DNA from: UBA3700 sp964478025
GTDB taxonomy: Bacteria; Bacillota; Clostridia; Christensenellales; UBA3700
DNA: 64,000 bases
Direction of reading: 5' to 3'
NCBI GenBank assembly: GCA_964478025.1
Contig: CAYZGK010000002.1
Span: forward strand, 62,001-126,000
Position 1 is the first letter of the stretch, and every line of letters begins with the position of its first letter. The notes beneath the pieces are model-generated. The model made no database searches. It worked only from the letters and a program-made list of their open reading frames with translations, and was not told the origin of the DNA. Both the position numbers and the translations under genes were made by a program. Shown piece after piece: positions 49,498 to 58,399 of this stretch.

Positions 49498-51607
49498 TGT
49501 CGTTAGAAGAATCTTGATTGTCTTCTATTGCATTTACTACTGTCTTACAATTTCTGTCTTGGCAGATGTATTTTTTAGTGCCATCTTTTGCTGTAAATAT
49601 CCTCATTGGAGAATTACACTTAGGACACAAAATTGGTGCTGGTATATCCCAACTTATAAACTTACAAGCTGGATATCCTGTACATGTATAATATGGCTTA
49701 CCACTCTTTCCAATTCTCTTGCATACGTCCTTTCCACATACTGGACACTTAGCAACTGGCTCTTCAATTGGCTCTGTGTGTTTGCAAACTGGGAATCTAG
49801 AACAACCTAAGAATGGACCATTTTTACCATTTCTTATAAGCATCTTTGCTCCACATACTTTACAAATGACATTACTTTCTTTTGGTTCATTTTTTACATG
49901 AGGCCCAATTATCTTCTTGTGGAATTCAGGATAGAATTCATCAATGACTTTTTGCCACTTTTCCTTACCTTCTGCGATTTTATCTAAGTTAGTTTCCATC
50001 TCAGCTGTAAACTTAACGTTCATAATATCTGGGAAATTCTTATTTAGATATTCTACAACTTGGCATCCAAGCTCTGTTGGAACTAATTCCTTTTTCTTAT
50101 TTTCTGTATTTTTTACAAACTCAACATACTTTCTATTTAGTAAAACTGTTACAGTACTTGAATATGTAGATGGTCTTCCAATACCATTATCTTCCATAGT
50201 CTTTATGATTGTACCATCTGTATATCTTGGTTCTGGCTTTGTAAACTTTTGCTCGCCTTTTACATCTTGTACAAATACATTTTCTTGCTCAGTAAAGTTT
50301 GGAAGAGACTTTGTTTCATCTTTTTCATCACTTACACTATATGCAGCTGTAAAGCCTTTAAATACACAAGTTTTACCCTTTAATTTATATTCATATGTAT
50401 CTGCATTATTTTTAGATAATACTTGAACATCAAGCGTATCATAAACAGCAGATGCCATTTGAGATGCTAAGAATCTCTTATAAATTAAGTTATATAATCT
50501 CCATTCTTCTTTTTTCATTTTATCTTTTAGTGAATCTGGAGTTCTATTCATATCAATTGGACGAATAGCTTCGTGCGCATCTTGTGCATCACCTTTTGTT
50601 GCATAGAAGTTTGGAGTGTTTGGAACATAATCAGGTCCATAGTTTTCATTGTTTTTAATGAAATCTAAACATGCCCTTTGCGCTTCTGGTGAAACTCTTA
50701 CAGAGTCTGTTCTTATGTATGTAACTAATGCTATTTGACCCTCTCCTTGAACATCTGCGCCTTCATATAACTTTTGTGCACATGAAGTTACCATTGCTGC
50801 TGTAAAGCCTAATTTACTTATGGCTTCTTGTTGCATTGAAGATGTTGTAAATGGAGCTGGAGCGTGTGCTTTAGATTGTGATCTCTTTACATTACCAATG
50901 CTCCAATCACCAGCTTTTGAATTATCTATTATGCTTTGAGCATCAGTTGAGTTGTTTACTTTAACTTTTTTACCATTTAATTTTTCTAAATCACATTTAT
51001 ATGATTTTGAATCTTTTGTCTTAGAGATATATGCTGATATATTCCAATATTCTTCTGGTTTAAAGTTTTTAATTTCATTTTCTCTATCTACAATAAGCTT
51101 TAGAGTAACTGATTGAACACGACCTGCAGATAAGCCTGATTGAATAGCTTTTGATACAACTGGAGATAATTCATAACCTACAAGTCTATCTAGAACTCTT
51201 CTTGCTTGATAAGCATCAACAAGATTCATATCTATAGCTCTTGGCATTGTTAATGCCTTTTCTACAGCTTTTTTAGAAATTTCGTTAAACTCTATACGAA
51301 TATCATTTCCTGAAATATTACAAACCTCAGAAATGTGCCAAGAAATTGCTTCTCCTTCTCTATCAGGGTCGCCTGCTAAATATACTTTATCTGCTTTTGC
51401 AGCTTCTTGTTTTATATATTTAATCGTAGCTTCCTTTGCAGGAGATATTACATATTCAGGTTTATAGTTGTTCTTTACATCTACACCAGTAGATTTTTCA
51501 GGTAAATCTCTAACATGACCTTTAGATGCTATTACCTTATAACCACTGCCTAAATATTTCGATATTGTTGTTGCCTTGTGAGGCGATTCTACTATAATTA
51601 ATTTCAT
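49490..51607 (-). CDS. topA: DNA topoisomerase I
   Basis: 705 residues, type IA enzyme that relaxes negative supercoils. The TOPRIM domain starts MKLIIVESPHKATTISKYLG with the acidic DPDREGEAISWH; the catalytic Tyr is in LVTYIRTDSVRVS. Three C-terminal zinc ribbons are seen: CKVCGAKML to CSRFPVCK, CPVCGKDV to CTGYPACK, and CPKCNSPM to CQDRNCK. The start follows the GT-C-like gene by 12 bases. Confidence 0.98.
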   Translation of the reverse strand: MKLIIVESPHKATTISKYLGSGYKVIASKGHVRDLPEKSTGVDVKNNYKPEYVISPAKEATIKYIKQEAAKADKVYLAGDPDREGEAISWHISEVCNISGNDIRIEFNEISKKAVEKALTMPRAIDMNLVDAYQARRVLDRLVGYELSPVVSKAIQSGLSAGRVQSVTLKLIVDRENEIKNFKPEEYWNISAYISKTKDSKSYKCDLEKLNGKKVKVNNSTDAQSIIDNSKAGDWSIGNVKRSQSKAHAPAPFTTSSMQQEAISKLGFTAAMVTSCAQKLYEGADVQGEGQIALVTYIRTDSVRVSPEAQRACLDFIKNNENYGPDYVPNTPNFYATKGDAQDAHEAIRPIDMNRTPDSLKDKMKKEEWRLYNLIYKRFLASQMASAVYDTLDVQVLSKNNADTYEYKLKGKTCVFKGFTAAYSVSDEKDETKSLPNFTEQENVFVQDVKGEQKFTKPEPRYTDGTIIKTMEDNGIGRPSTYSSTVTVLLNRKYVEFVKNTENKKKELVPTELGCQVVEYLNKNFPDIMNVKFTAEMETNLDKIAEGKEKWQKVIDEFYPEFHKKIIGPHVKNEPKESNVICKVCGAKMLIRNGKNGPFLGCSRFPVCKHTEPIEEPVAKCPVCGKDVCKRIGKSGKPYYTCTGYPACKFISWDIPAPILCPKCNSPMRIFTAKDGTKKYICQDRNCKTVVNAIEDNQDSSNDNE

Positions 51608-51619
51608 TATTTGCCTTTT

Positions 51620-53785
51620 CTATTTAGATTTTCTATCTAATTTCTTTGGTTTAACTTGACTAAATAGTTTCTTTGTTTCGCTTAATATATTTCCATCTAA
51701 TGGAGTAATCATACTTGATTGGTTAAACATTGCAATGTCTAAACTTACATATAACAAATAGAAAGTTGAAATCATTGTTAAAACGCTAAACACAATTAAG
51801 AATGCACTATTTGATGCAAATGCTGTATATGTAGCACCTTCAACTCCTGATATATAACCACTTTGTGATGCAAGTTGTGCAATATTTAAGAAAGATAATG
51901 TCGAAAGCGCCATGAAGCATAGATATAATCTATTTTCTGGAACGATGACAAGATATAGAAGTAGAAGAGCAAGTCCCATTGGTAGAACATAAACAGTTGA
52001 TTGTGCTCCCCATGTTCCATAAAGAATAAATGTTATTGCTCCAAATAAAACTAAATCTGATCTATTTTGATTCTTGAAGAATAAATATCCAGGAATAGCA
52101 CTAAGTCCTACTACAAATAACCAGTTCAATACTTCAAACATAGTATTTCTTGTCTTTGCGTTTGCTTGACCAAACATTCCGTACATACCAAATGAATCTG
52201 CAGATAAATATGAACTATCTTTAAATGATTGGTACATTCTCTTAAAGTATACGAATAAATCTCCGCCTTTTACGCTTGACCAAGTCATCAACATTCCAAA
52301 CACATAGAATACTGCAAGAGATAGTATCATAGTAATTGCCATGTATACTCTCTCTTCACTGCTCTTAATTAATCCGTAAACTTCAAATATAAGAAGAACA
52401 GGAAGGGCAAGAAGTGCGTAATTGCTAAATAGTAATGCAAAAGTAAATAAAACTCCACTTACTGTATATTTCTTCTCCAATATACAAATAAACATAGCAA
52501 CTAAAAATGCTATAGCTATTACTTCTGTTGCTGCATAGAAGCTTCCAAAGAAGAACATTACAGGAACAAAAGCATAAATTGAAGAGTAAACAGCTGCTGA
52601 CTTTTCATCTTTGTGTTTTGCAGCAAAAGTGTAAATTAAGTATGTTATAACGATATCTGCAATAACCATTGGAAGTCTCATTAAAATAGCATATCCAAGT
52701 GAGGCTGACTTTATTTTCATCCAATTAGCAACATCGGCTAAGAATGTATATAAAACAGTATTTCCAATAGTTGATGTTGAGCTTTCATTTAATGCATAGA
52801 ATGATAAAAGACCACTCTTCTTTCCAAGTTGAGCAAGAGACTCTAGTGCATCAACTGAACTTTGCATACCATATGAGCAAGCAATAATTATAAATCTAAC
52901 TAAAAGTGCACCAAGCATTACATAAATAAACACTGCAAAGTTAGATGTTAAAGCTTTCTTTACCTTTTCTACATCCATATACTTTCCAAAGAATTTATCT
53001 ATCTTTGATGGCTCCTTATTTGAGCTTTCTACAACTTCTACTCTATCTTTTGGTGTTGTAGCTTTAATAGCGATATATAAAGCACCAGCAATTAGCAAGC
53101 TTGCAATAGACATTAATACTACAAATGTAATTGAACCACCATTAGATAATCCTGTGCTTTCTTTCAATTTTAATATTTCAACAGTATTTGATTCAGTAAA
53201 TGAAGCAGGTATTGATTCAACCTTCTTTAGTGAAACATTATCTACATAGGCAACAACTGAAACGCTTGTTACATCTTTTGAACCTGCACCAATTGTAAAT
53301 TTAACTGAATCTGAAACACCAGATGTGAAATAATATACAATTTCAGTCCATTCATCATCTGTTGCTTTTAAAACATTTAAACCATTAAATTCTGTATCTG
53401 TTTCAAAACCAAATCTTAAACCAATATCGTCTTGATAAGTAATTGATTCTACTTTTACATATGCTTTAATTTCATAAGATGCATTCTTTTCTAATTCAAC
53501 ATTTTGATAGATGTATGTATATGCACTTGAAACATCAAACTTTGCATAATAACTTCCAAGTTTTGGATCGTAATCATCCCCTCTTGTATTTTTAGGGAAT
53601 GAAATTGTAGAACCACTTGCAGTCCAAGATTGAACTGTTGTACTTGCAGTATCTAAAGTTTCAAAATCCGAGTTTGATAAAATATTAACATCATAATCTT
53701 GCTTTTTTGAGCATGCTACAAAACATGAGCATGTTAATGTCAAAATACAGATTATTGCTAATATGATTAAAATTTTCTTTTTCAT
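51620..53785 (-). CDS. Membrane protein: lipobox, carbohydrate-binding-like domain and GT-C-like region
   Basis: 721 residues in three parts. First, a signal peptide with cysteines at a lipobox (SCFVACSKK). Second, a beta-sandwich of about 165 residues (NILSNSDFETLD, SYYAKFDVSSAYTYIYQNV, DNVSLKKVE) that reads like a CBM4/9-type carbohydrate-binding domain. Third, a membrane helix at about 219-240, a cytoplasmic linker, and roughly ten further helices (280-690) resembling GT-C sugar transferases, with SSVDALESLAQLGKKSGLLSFY in the first outer loop. A lipid-linked sugar transferase acting on a surface polymer is plausible but not proved; the DYPP text of Gpi18-like enzymes is missing. It leads the transcript that continues into topA. 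Confidence 0.7.
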   Translation of the reverse strand: MKKKILIILAIICILTLTCSCFVACSKKQDYDVNILSNSDFETLDTASTTVQSWTASGSTISFPKNTRGDDYDPKLGSYYAKFDVSSAYTYIYQNVELEKNASYEIKAYVKVESITYQDDIGLRFGFETDTEFNGLNVLKATDDEWTEIVYYFTSGVSDSVKFTIGAGSKDVTSVSVVAYVDNVSLKKVESIPASFTESNTVEILKLKESTGLSNGGSITFVVLMSIASLLIAGALYIAIKATTPKDRVEVVESSNKEPSKIDKFFGKYMDVEKVKKALTSNFAVFIYVMLGALLVRFIIIACSYGMQSSVDALESLAQLGKKSGLLSFYALNESSTSTIGNTVLYTFLADVANWMKIKSASLGYAILMRLPMVIADIVITYLIYTFAAKHKDEKSAAVYSSIYAFVPVMFFFGSFYAATEVIAIAFLVAMFICILEKKYTVSGVLFTFALLFSNYALLALPVLLIFEVYGLIKSSEERVYMAITMILSLAVFYVFGMLMTWSSVKGGDLFVYFKRMYQSFKDSSYLSADSFGMYGMFGQANAKTRNTMFEVLNWLFVVGLSAIPGYLFFKNQNRSDLVLFGAITFILYGTWGAQSTVYVLPMGLALLLLYLVIVPENRLYLCFMALSTLSFLNIAQLASQSGYISGVEGATYTAFASNSAFLIVFSVLTMISTFYLLYVSLDIAMFNQSSMITPLDGNILSETKKLFSQVKPKKLDRKSK

Positions 53786-53817
53786 TTAAAATCACCTTTT
53801 GCAACTACGTTATTTAT

Positions 53818-53846
53818 ATAATAAGAGAAATTGTTTCTTTTTACAA
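53818..53846 (-). promoter_or_regulatory. Promoter of the GT-C-like/topA-to-glyA operon
   Basis: TTGTAA (53841-53846), 17 bases, TATTAT (53818-53823) on the minus strand, 33 bases before the ATG at 53785. The spacer contains the small palindrome GAAACAATTTC. Confidence 0.65.
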
Positions 53847-53944
53847 CACATAAATATATTATTTTATTTATATTATAATAATTATATATATTTTATAGCC
53901 AAATTTTTCTTAAATTAAACGTCATTAAATCTATTTCTTTTTCT

Positions 53945-54310
53945 TTAAATAAATCTATCATCCATGCCTGAAAGATAATTCATTAAAAGATCATCGTCAT
54001 CATCATCGTCATCATCGTCATCGTCATCATCATCGTCATCATCAAGAAAAACATCATCTTTTTCTTCCTGACAAATGTTTTTATAACTAAGGTGTTTTTT
54101 TATTCTAATACTCTCTATGGCTTTATCTTTTTTTTGCAACATTTTCCCATGAGCACTATCTAAAAGACCATTTTTCTCATCATATACATATACACTATAG
54201 CCATTTTTAAATAATACATCTGCCATCTCAATTGCATCATTTAATAATTCTACTTGTGAGTACGAAACTATTCTTGTTTGGTTTGGTTTATGAGCGAATA
54301 TTTTATACAT
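53945..54310 (-). CDS. Small protein with an 18-residue poly-aspartate tract
   Basis: 121 residues. The first 85 form an ordinary-looking domain (MYKIFAHKPNQTRIVSYSQ, ELLNDAIEMADVLFKNGYSV, YDEKNGLLDSAHGKMLQK) that I cannot assign. The tail is acidic: EEKDDVFL, then 18 consecutive Asp (53990-54043), then LLMNYLSGMDDRFI. The tract mixes GAT and GAC codons in an irregular order. A GGAGAAAATTAT site precedes the ATG. It is a single gene between the rplS terminator and the GT-C-like promoter. Function is unknown; the tail could bind cations or basic proteins. Confidence 0.7.
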   Translation of the reverse strand: MYKIFAHKPNQTRIVSYSQVELLNDAIEMADVLFKNGYSVYVYDEKNGLLDSAHGKMLQKKDKAIESIRIKKHLSYKNICQEEKDDVFLDDDDDDDDDDDDDDDDDDLLMNYLSGMDDRFI

Positions 54311-54409
54311 ATAATTTTCTCCTTAAAAAAATAATAGCACATATAAGTTCTACTTAATACGGCATTTTTTAAATTAAAAATTATTTTATTAATGTTTGAT
54401 AAACATAAA

Positions 54410-54436
54410 AAAGCTCCCGATTTCTCGAGAGCCTCT
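54410..54436 (-). terminator. Terminator after rplS
   Basis: On the minus strand AGGCTCTCG pairs with CGGGAGCTT (one G-T pair) around a 6-base loop, followed by TTTTTATG, 20 bases past the rplS stop. Confidence 0.85.
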
Positions 54437-54455
54437 TTTAAATTCTAATTTAAGA

Positions 54456-54803
54456 TTATTCAGCATCTTCTACTAATCTAGCAGCTTTACCAATTCTATC
54501 TCTTAGATAGTATAATTTAGCTCTTCTTGTCTTACCATGCTTTAATACATCGATATGATCAATCATAGGAGAATGTAATGGGAATGTTCTTTCTACTCCA
54601 ACACCATAAGAAATCTTTCTTACTACAAATGTTTCACGAACACTACCATGTTTGAAAGCGATAACAACACCTTCAAATGCTTGTAATCTTTCCTTGTTTC
54701 CTTCTTTAATCTTTACGTATACTTTAACTGTATCTCCAACCTTCATTTCTGGAAGATCTGTACGTAAACTTTCCTTTTCAATAACGTCTATTATGTTACT
54801 CAT
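54456..54803 (-). CDS. rplS: Ribosomal protein L19
   Basis: 115 residues; a 50S protein at the interface with 30S. MKVGDTVKVYVKIKEGNKERLQAFEG and RETFVVRKISYGVGVERTFPLHSP are the family signature, and the end HGKTRRAKLYYLRDRIGKAARL is standard. Start 54803 has GGAGG 8 bases upstream; the frame extends further to 54836 but into the leader. In most Bacillota it follows trmD; here it has its own promoter, a structured leader and a terminator, with rnhB and rbgA between it and trmD. Confidence 0.97.
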   Translation of the reverse strand: MSNIIDVIEKESLRTDLPEMKVGDTVKVYVKIKEGNKERLQAFEGVVIAFKHGSVRETFVVRKISYGVGVERTFPLHSPMIDHIDVLKHGKTRRAKLYYLRDRIGKAARLVEDAE

Positions 54804-54887
54804 TTGACTTACCTCCACTATATTTTGACGAAGCATTCTTATCTATTTTAGTTTTGATAGAAAGCGGACTACCCCGAAGTCATTGCT
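54804..54887 (-). promoter_or_regulatory. Structured 5' leader of rplS (L19-leader-like)
   Basis: In the RNA, CGAGCA near the 5' end can pair with TGCTTCG (one bulge) near the 3' end, enclosing two hairpins: GACT/AGTC with a TCGGGGT loop and TCTATC/GATAAGA with an A-rich loop. This three-way layout in front of L19 fits the autoregulatory L19 leader known in low-GC Gram-positives. No folding was run, so the match is tentative. Confidence 0.5.
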
Positions 54888-54892
54888 CGTAT

Positions 54893-54921
54893 ATAATACA
54901 AGAAAAATAAACTTGTCGCAA
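54893..54921 (-). promoter_or_regulatory. Promoter of rplS
   Basis: TTGCGA (54916-54921), 17 bases, TATTAT (54893-54898) on the minus strand, directly before the structured leader and just past the rnhB stop. Confidence 0.7.
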
Positions 54922-54930
54922 CTATTTTGA

Positions 54931-55563
54931 CTATCTTTCAATAAAATTCTTAATGAAAGTTCTTCTATGTATTTCACATGGCCCGATTTCTTTTAATGCT
55001 TGTATATGTTTTGCAGATCCATACCCCTTATTTGAAGCAAAATCGTACCCAGGATAAATCTTATCATATTCAACCATCATTCTATCTCTTGTTACCTTTG
55101 CAAGAATTGATGCACATGCTATAGAATAACTTTTTGCATCGCCCTTAATTATAGGTTCTATCGGAACGAATGTATCTATTTTTACTGCATCAATTAAAAC
55201 AACATCTGGCTTGCAAACTTTAGATATATCCTCTATTGCTTTTTGCATACATTTTTTAGTTGCAGCTAATATATTCATTTCATCTATTGCTTTTTCATCC
55301 AATAGTTCAATTTGATAAGCAATAGCTTTTTCTTTTATTTTATCAAAGAGAATTTCTCTATTTTTTTCAGAAACTTTCTTTGAATCATTTACACCTTGTA
55401 TTATATCTTCATCATCAAGTTTCATAATACAACAACAAACTACAACCGGGCCTGCAAGTGGACCTCTACCAACCTCATCAATCCCTGCAATATACTTTGC
55501 TCCCTTTTCTTTGTATAAATGCTCATACTCAAGCATTGTCATTGTATCATGCTTTGTTTTCAT
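54931..55563 (-). CDS. rnhB: Ribonuclease HII
   Basis: 210 residues. It removes ribonucleotides from DNA and RNA primers. The catalytic start is YIAGIDEVGRGPLAGPVVV with the Asp-Glu pair; VLIDAVK and IACASILAKVTRDRMM hold the other acidic and basic residues; DFASNKGYGSAKHIQALKE and HRRTFI complete the family pattern. It starts one base after rbgA's stop region, the normal rbgA-rnhB pair. Confidence 0.97.
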   Translation of the reverse strand: MKTKHDTMTMLEYEHLYKEKGAKYIAGIDEVGRGPLAGPVVVCCCIMKLDDEDIIQGVNDSKKVSEKNREILFDKIKEKAIAYQIELLDEKAIDEMNILAATKKCMQKAIEDISKVCKPDVVLIDAVKIDTFVPIEPIIKGDAKSYSIACASILAKVTRDRMMVEYDKIYPGYDFASNKGYGSAKHIQALKEIGPCEIHRRTFIKNFIER

Positions 55564-55564
55564 A

Positions 55565-56410
55565 TTATTCCTTTGGGAAATCTAACATAACTTTCCCTAA
55601 TTTTTGCTTTCTAAAATCGTCTATAACTGCTCTATAAACTCTATCGTAATCATAGTTATTTTTATTAAGTAAAAATCCTCTATTTTTAGCAATATTATCT
55701 ATAACTTCAACATTATCATCTGAGAAATCTTGAAGCTTATATCTATCCATAAAAATATCCTTATGATTATCTCTATAAAACTTTATAAGCTCTATTGTTA
55801 ATTCATCTAAATAAACTACATCGTCCTTAATAGAACCAATAAATGCTAACTTTTTAGCTCTTTCTTGATCATCAAATGCCGGAGGAAGCGTTCCTGGTGT
55901 GTCTAAAAGTTCTACACCTTCTGCAAGTGATACCCATTGTTTACCACGAGTAACTCCAGGTCTATTTCCTGTTACTAATCTTTTTTGTTTGCAAAGAGAA
56001 TTTATAAGAGTAGATTTTCCAGTATTAGGAACACCAACAACCATAGCTCTTATAGATTTTATAGCACCCTTTAGGGCAAATCTATCTATGCTTTTTTTAT
56101 TTAAATTCTTTAGTTTTTCTATTACTAAATCCTTTTGTTTACCAGACACAGAGTCTGCTATAACATAGTCTAAGCCTTTATTTGTTAGATATTTTTGCCA
56201 AGTTTGAAGATCGGCTTTTTCAACTAAATCTTGCTTGTTTATAACATACAAAATAGGCTTATTTCCTATTAGTTCATTAAACTTTGGATTAACACATGAT
56301 TCAATGGCTCTTGCATCCAAAACATATATTACGCAATCAACTTGCTTAATACTGTCTTGCATCATACGCATAGCTTTTGTCATATGACCTGGAAACCATT
56401 GAATATGCAT
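55565..56410 (-). CDS. rbgA: Ribosome biogenesis GTPase RbgA (YlqF)
   Basis: 281 residues. The GTPase motifs are circularly permuted: G4 (INKQD) comes first, followed by G1 (GVPNTGKSTLIN) and G3 (LLDTPGTLPP). IQWFPGHMTKAMRMM is the diagnostic N-terminus. It matures the 50S subunit at a late step. The C-terminal ANTAR-like helical domain ends KLGKVMLDFP. It lies 2 bases after the DUF1292 gene. Confidence 0.97.
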   Translation of the reverse strand: MHIQWFPGHMTKAMRMMQDSIKQVDCVIYVLDARAIESCVNPKFNELIGNKPILYVINKQDLVEKADLQTWQKYLTNKGLDYVIADSVSGKQKDLVIEKLKNLNKKSIDRFALKGAIKSIRAMVVGVPNTGKSTLINSLCKQKRLVTGNRPGVTRGKQWVSLAEGVELLDTPGTLPPAFDDQERAKKLAFIGSIKDDVVYLDELTIELIKFYRDNHKDIFMDRYKLQDFSDDNVEVIDNIAKNRGFLLNKNNYDYDRVYRAVIDDFRKQKLGKVMLDFPKE

Positions 56411-56412
56411 AA

Positions 56413-56715
56413 TTAGTTGTCTTCCTTTTCTTCAAATAATCTATCGTAAATTTCAAAAATTGTACTTATAATATTTACGTTTTTAACTAATTTTATAGTT
56501 TGTTTTATCTCGTCAATTTCAAATACATCTCCGGCATTTTCAAAATCTTCATTTTTTATTGCCTCCATGTCTGCTAAAATTGCGTACATTTTGTTATCAA
56601 AAGGAATTAATGCTTCCTGTTCATATTCATGCTTTACACCCTTCTCGTCTACTAAAACGATAGGATCTAAACAATTTTCATCCATTATACAGTCTATTGG
56701 ATTATTGTATTTCAT
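56413..56715 (-). CDS. DUF1292 domain protein
   Basis: A 100-residue acidic protein with the DUF1292 pattern: DPIVLVDEKGVKHEYEQEAL, then FDNKMYAIL and DVFEIDEI. Members are common in Bacillota (YrzB-like) and lack an assigned function. It overlaps the trmD end by 14 bases and precedes rbgA by 2 bases, so it is translated within the ribosome-maturation operon. The family usually sits beside ruvX/yrzL, so this placement is unusual. Confidence 0.8.
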   Translation of the reverse strand: MKYNNPIDCIMDENCLDPIVLVDEKGVKHEYEQEALIPFDNKMYAILADMEAIKNEDFENAGDVFEIDEIKQTIKLVKNVNIISTIFEIYDRLFEEKEDN

Positions 56716-57388
56716 TTTTCCCCTCTAATAAATCTGGTCTTCTTTCTTTTGTAATTTCTAATTGTTTTTCATATCTCCACTTAGCAATATTTTGATGATT
56801 ACCACTAAGTAAAACTTCTGGTACTTCTAGCCCTTCAAACACTTGTGGATGAGTATATTGAGGATACTCTAAAAGTCCGTTAGAAAAACTTTCCTCTGAT
56901 GTTGATTCTTGATTTCCAAGAACACCATCTATATATCTTGTAACACTGTTTATTACTACCATTGCCGCAAGTTCACCACTTGTTAAAACGTAATCTCCAA
57001 TAGATAATTCCATATCTACATCAAGGTCAATGACTCTTTGATCAATTCCCTCATAGCTTCCACAAATAAACATTAAGTTTTCTTCTTTAGCAAGCTTTTC
57101 GACTACACCTTGAGACAATGTTTCACCTTTAGGTGAAAGATATATTCTTTTATATTTATGTTCTTTATCTAAAGCATTTATGCAATCATGAAGAGGCTGA
57201 GGTGTCATAACCATACCTGCACCGCCACCAAATGGAGTATCATCAACTTTCTTATGTTTATCCAAAGAATAATCTCGTATGTTTGTTGTATTTATTGAAA
57301 AAAGCCCCTTTTCTTGTGCTCTTCCTAAAATCCCAACACTCATACAAGAAAACATTTCTGGAAACAAAGTAAGTACTTCAATCTTCAT
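56702..57388 (-). CDS. trmD: tRNA (guanine-37-N1)-methyltransferase
   Basis: 228 residues. It methylates G37 next to the anticodon and prevents frameshifts. The SPOUT knot includes GAGMVMTPQPLHDCI, IYLSPKGETLSQ, CGSYEGIDQRVID and SIGDYVLTSGELAAMV. TQYTHP-like LEYPQYTHPQVFEGLEVP is the linker signature. It overlaps rimM by 11 bases, the usual coupling. Confidence 0.98.
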   Translation of the reverse strand: MKIEVLTLFPEMFSCMSVGILGRAQEKGLFSINTTNIRDYSLDKHKKVDDTPFGGGAGMVMTPQPLHDCINALDKEHKYKRIYLSPKGETLSQGVVEKLAKEENLMFICGSYEGIDQRVIDLDVDMELSIGDYVLTSGELAAMVVINSVTRYIDGVLGNQESTSEESFSNGLLEYPQYTHPQVFEGLEVPEVLLSGNHQNIAKWRYEKQLEITKERRPDLLEGKNEIQ

Positions 57389-57881
57389 ATACTGCTACTT
57401 CCTTAAATACTTTTGAATTAAGAATTATTTTCTTATTTTCGGTATCTACATTTTCAAGTAAAGCTTTTATTGCTGGAACCATAATTTGTTTATTTTCTTT
57501 TTCAATAACATAAACATCTGCAGCTCCATATTGTAAAACATCTACAACACTACCAATTGAGTTATTATCTACAAAAACTTCACACCCTACAATATCTACA
57601 ATAAAATAACTATCTTCAGGAAGTTTTACTGCATCTTCCTTATTTACTTGTATTTCCTTGTTTTTTAGAGCTTCTGCTTTATCTCTATCTGAGATATTTT
57701 CAAATGTTAAATAAACTTCTGTTTTTGAAACTTGGGTATTTGTTATAGTGAATTCTTTATTATCTATAAAAACTTTTTTTAAATCTTTAAATCTAGACAC
57801 ATCATCAGTAAGAGGATTAACCTTAACGGCTCCTCTTACTCCATGAGGTCTTGCTATAATGCCTACAGTATATCTGTCCAT
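57378..57881 (-). CDS. rimM: 16S rRNA processing protein RimM
   Basis: 167 residues; helps 30S head assembly around S19. The N-terminal barrel starts YTVGIIARPHGVRGAVKVNPLTDD and the PRC-barrel part includes YFIVDIVGCEVF and GAADVYVIE, then IMVPAIKALL. The gene touches khpA at one base and overlaps trmD. Confidence 0.96.
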   Translation of the reverse strand: MDRYTVGIIARPHGVRGAVKVNPLTDDVSRFKDLKKVFIDNKEFTITNTQVSKTEVYLTFENISDRDKAEALKNKEIQVNKEDAVKLPEDSYFIVDIVGCEVFVDNNSIGSVVDVLQYGAADVYVIEKENKQIMVPAIKALLENVDTENKKIILNSKVFKEVAVYED

Positions 57882-58123
57882 TATTTTTCAATAATTTCTA
57901 CAGATACCTTTATCTTTGATCTATTAGCGCCAGCTTTTACAATTGTACGAATAGCTTTAGCAATTCTACCTTGCTTACCTATTATTTTTCCAATTTGTTC
58001 TTTTTCAGCTATAACGTTAATAACCAAAATGCCATCTTGTTCACTAGACTTTACTTCTACTGCACTTGGATCATCAACAAGTTGATCTACAATAAACTTA
58101 ACTAATTCTTCCATATTACTCAA
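57881..58123 (-). CDS. khpA: KH-domain RNA-binding protein KhpA
   Basis: 80 residues, one KH domain: the GxxG-type loop is KIIGKQGRIAKAIRTIVKA. DQLVDDPSAVEV at the N-terminus is the YlqC/KhpA mark. It works with KhpB in RNA binding and cell-wall control in Gram-positives; khpB is not in the window. It overlaps rpsP by 8 bases and sits between rpsP and rimM, its standard location. Confidence 0.95.
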   Translation of the reverse strand: MSNMEELVKFIVDQLVDDPSAVEVKSSEQDGILVINVIAEKEQIGKIIGKQGRIAKAIRTIVKAGANRSKIKVSVEIIEK

Positions 58124-58352
58124 TAATACCTTGTTTCTTTAGTAAAGCTCTAACAGTGTCTGTAGGTTGTGCACCATTTGCTAACCATTTCTTAGCTAAT
58201 TCAGCATCGATTTTAACTTCTTCAGCTTGAGGATTGTATGTACCAATATTTGCTAAATATTCAGCACCTCTAGCTTTTCTTGAATCAATTGCTACAATTC
58301 TGTAGAAAGGTGAATGTGTTTTTCCCATTCTTGTTAATCTTAACTTAACCAT
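58116..58352 (-). CDS. rpsP: Ribosomal protein S16
   Basis: 78 residues. VKLRLTRMGKTHSPFYRIVAIDSRKARG is the S16 signature; IGTYNPQAEEVKIDAELAKKWLANGAQPTDTV completes it. It lies 47 bases after ffh, with AAAAGGAGAATAAAAA as ribosome site. Confidence 0.98.
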   Translation of the reverse strand: MVKLRLTRMGKTHSPFYRIVAIDSRKARGAEYLANIGTYNPQAEEVKIDAELAKKWLANGAQPTDTVRALLKKQGIIE

Positions 58353-58399
58353 TTTTTATTCTCCTTTTATATATTAATTTTTTATTTTTTCTTTATATT

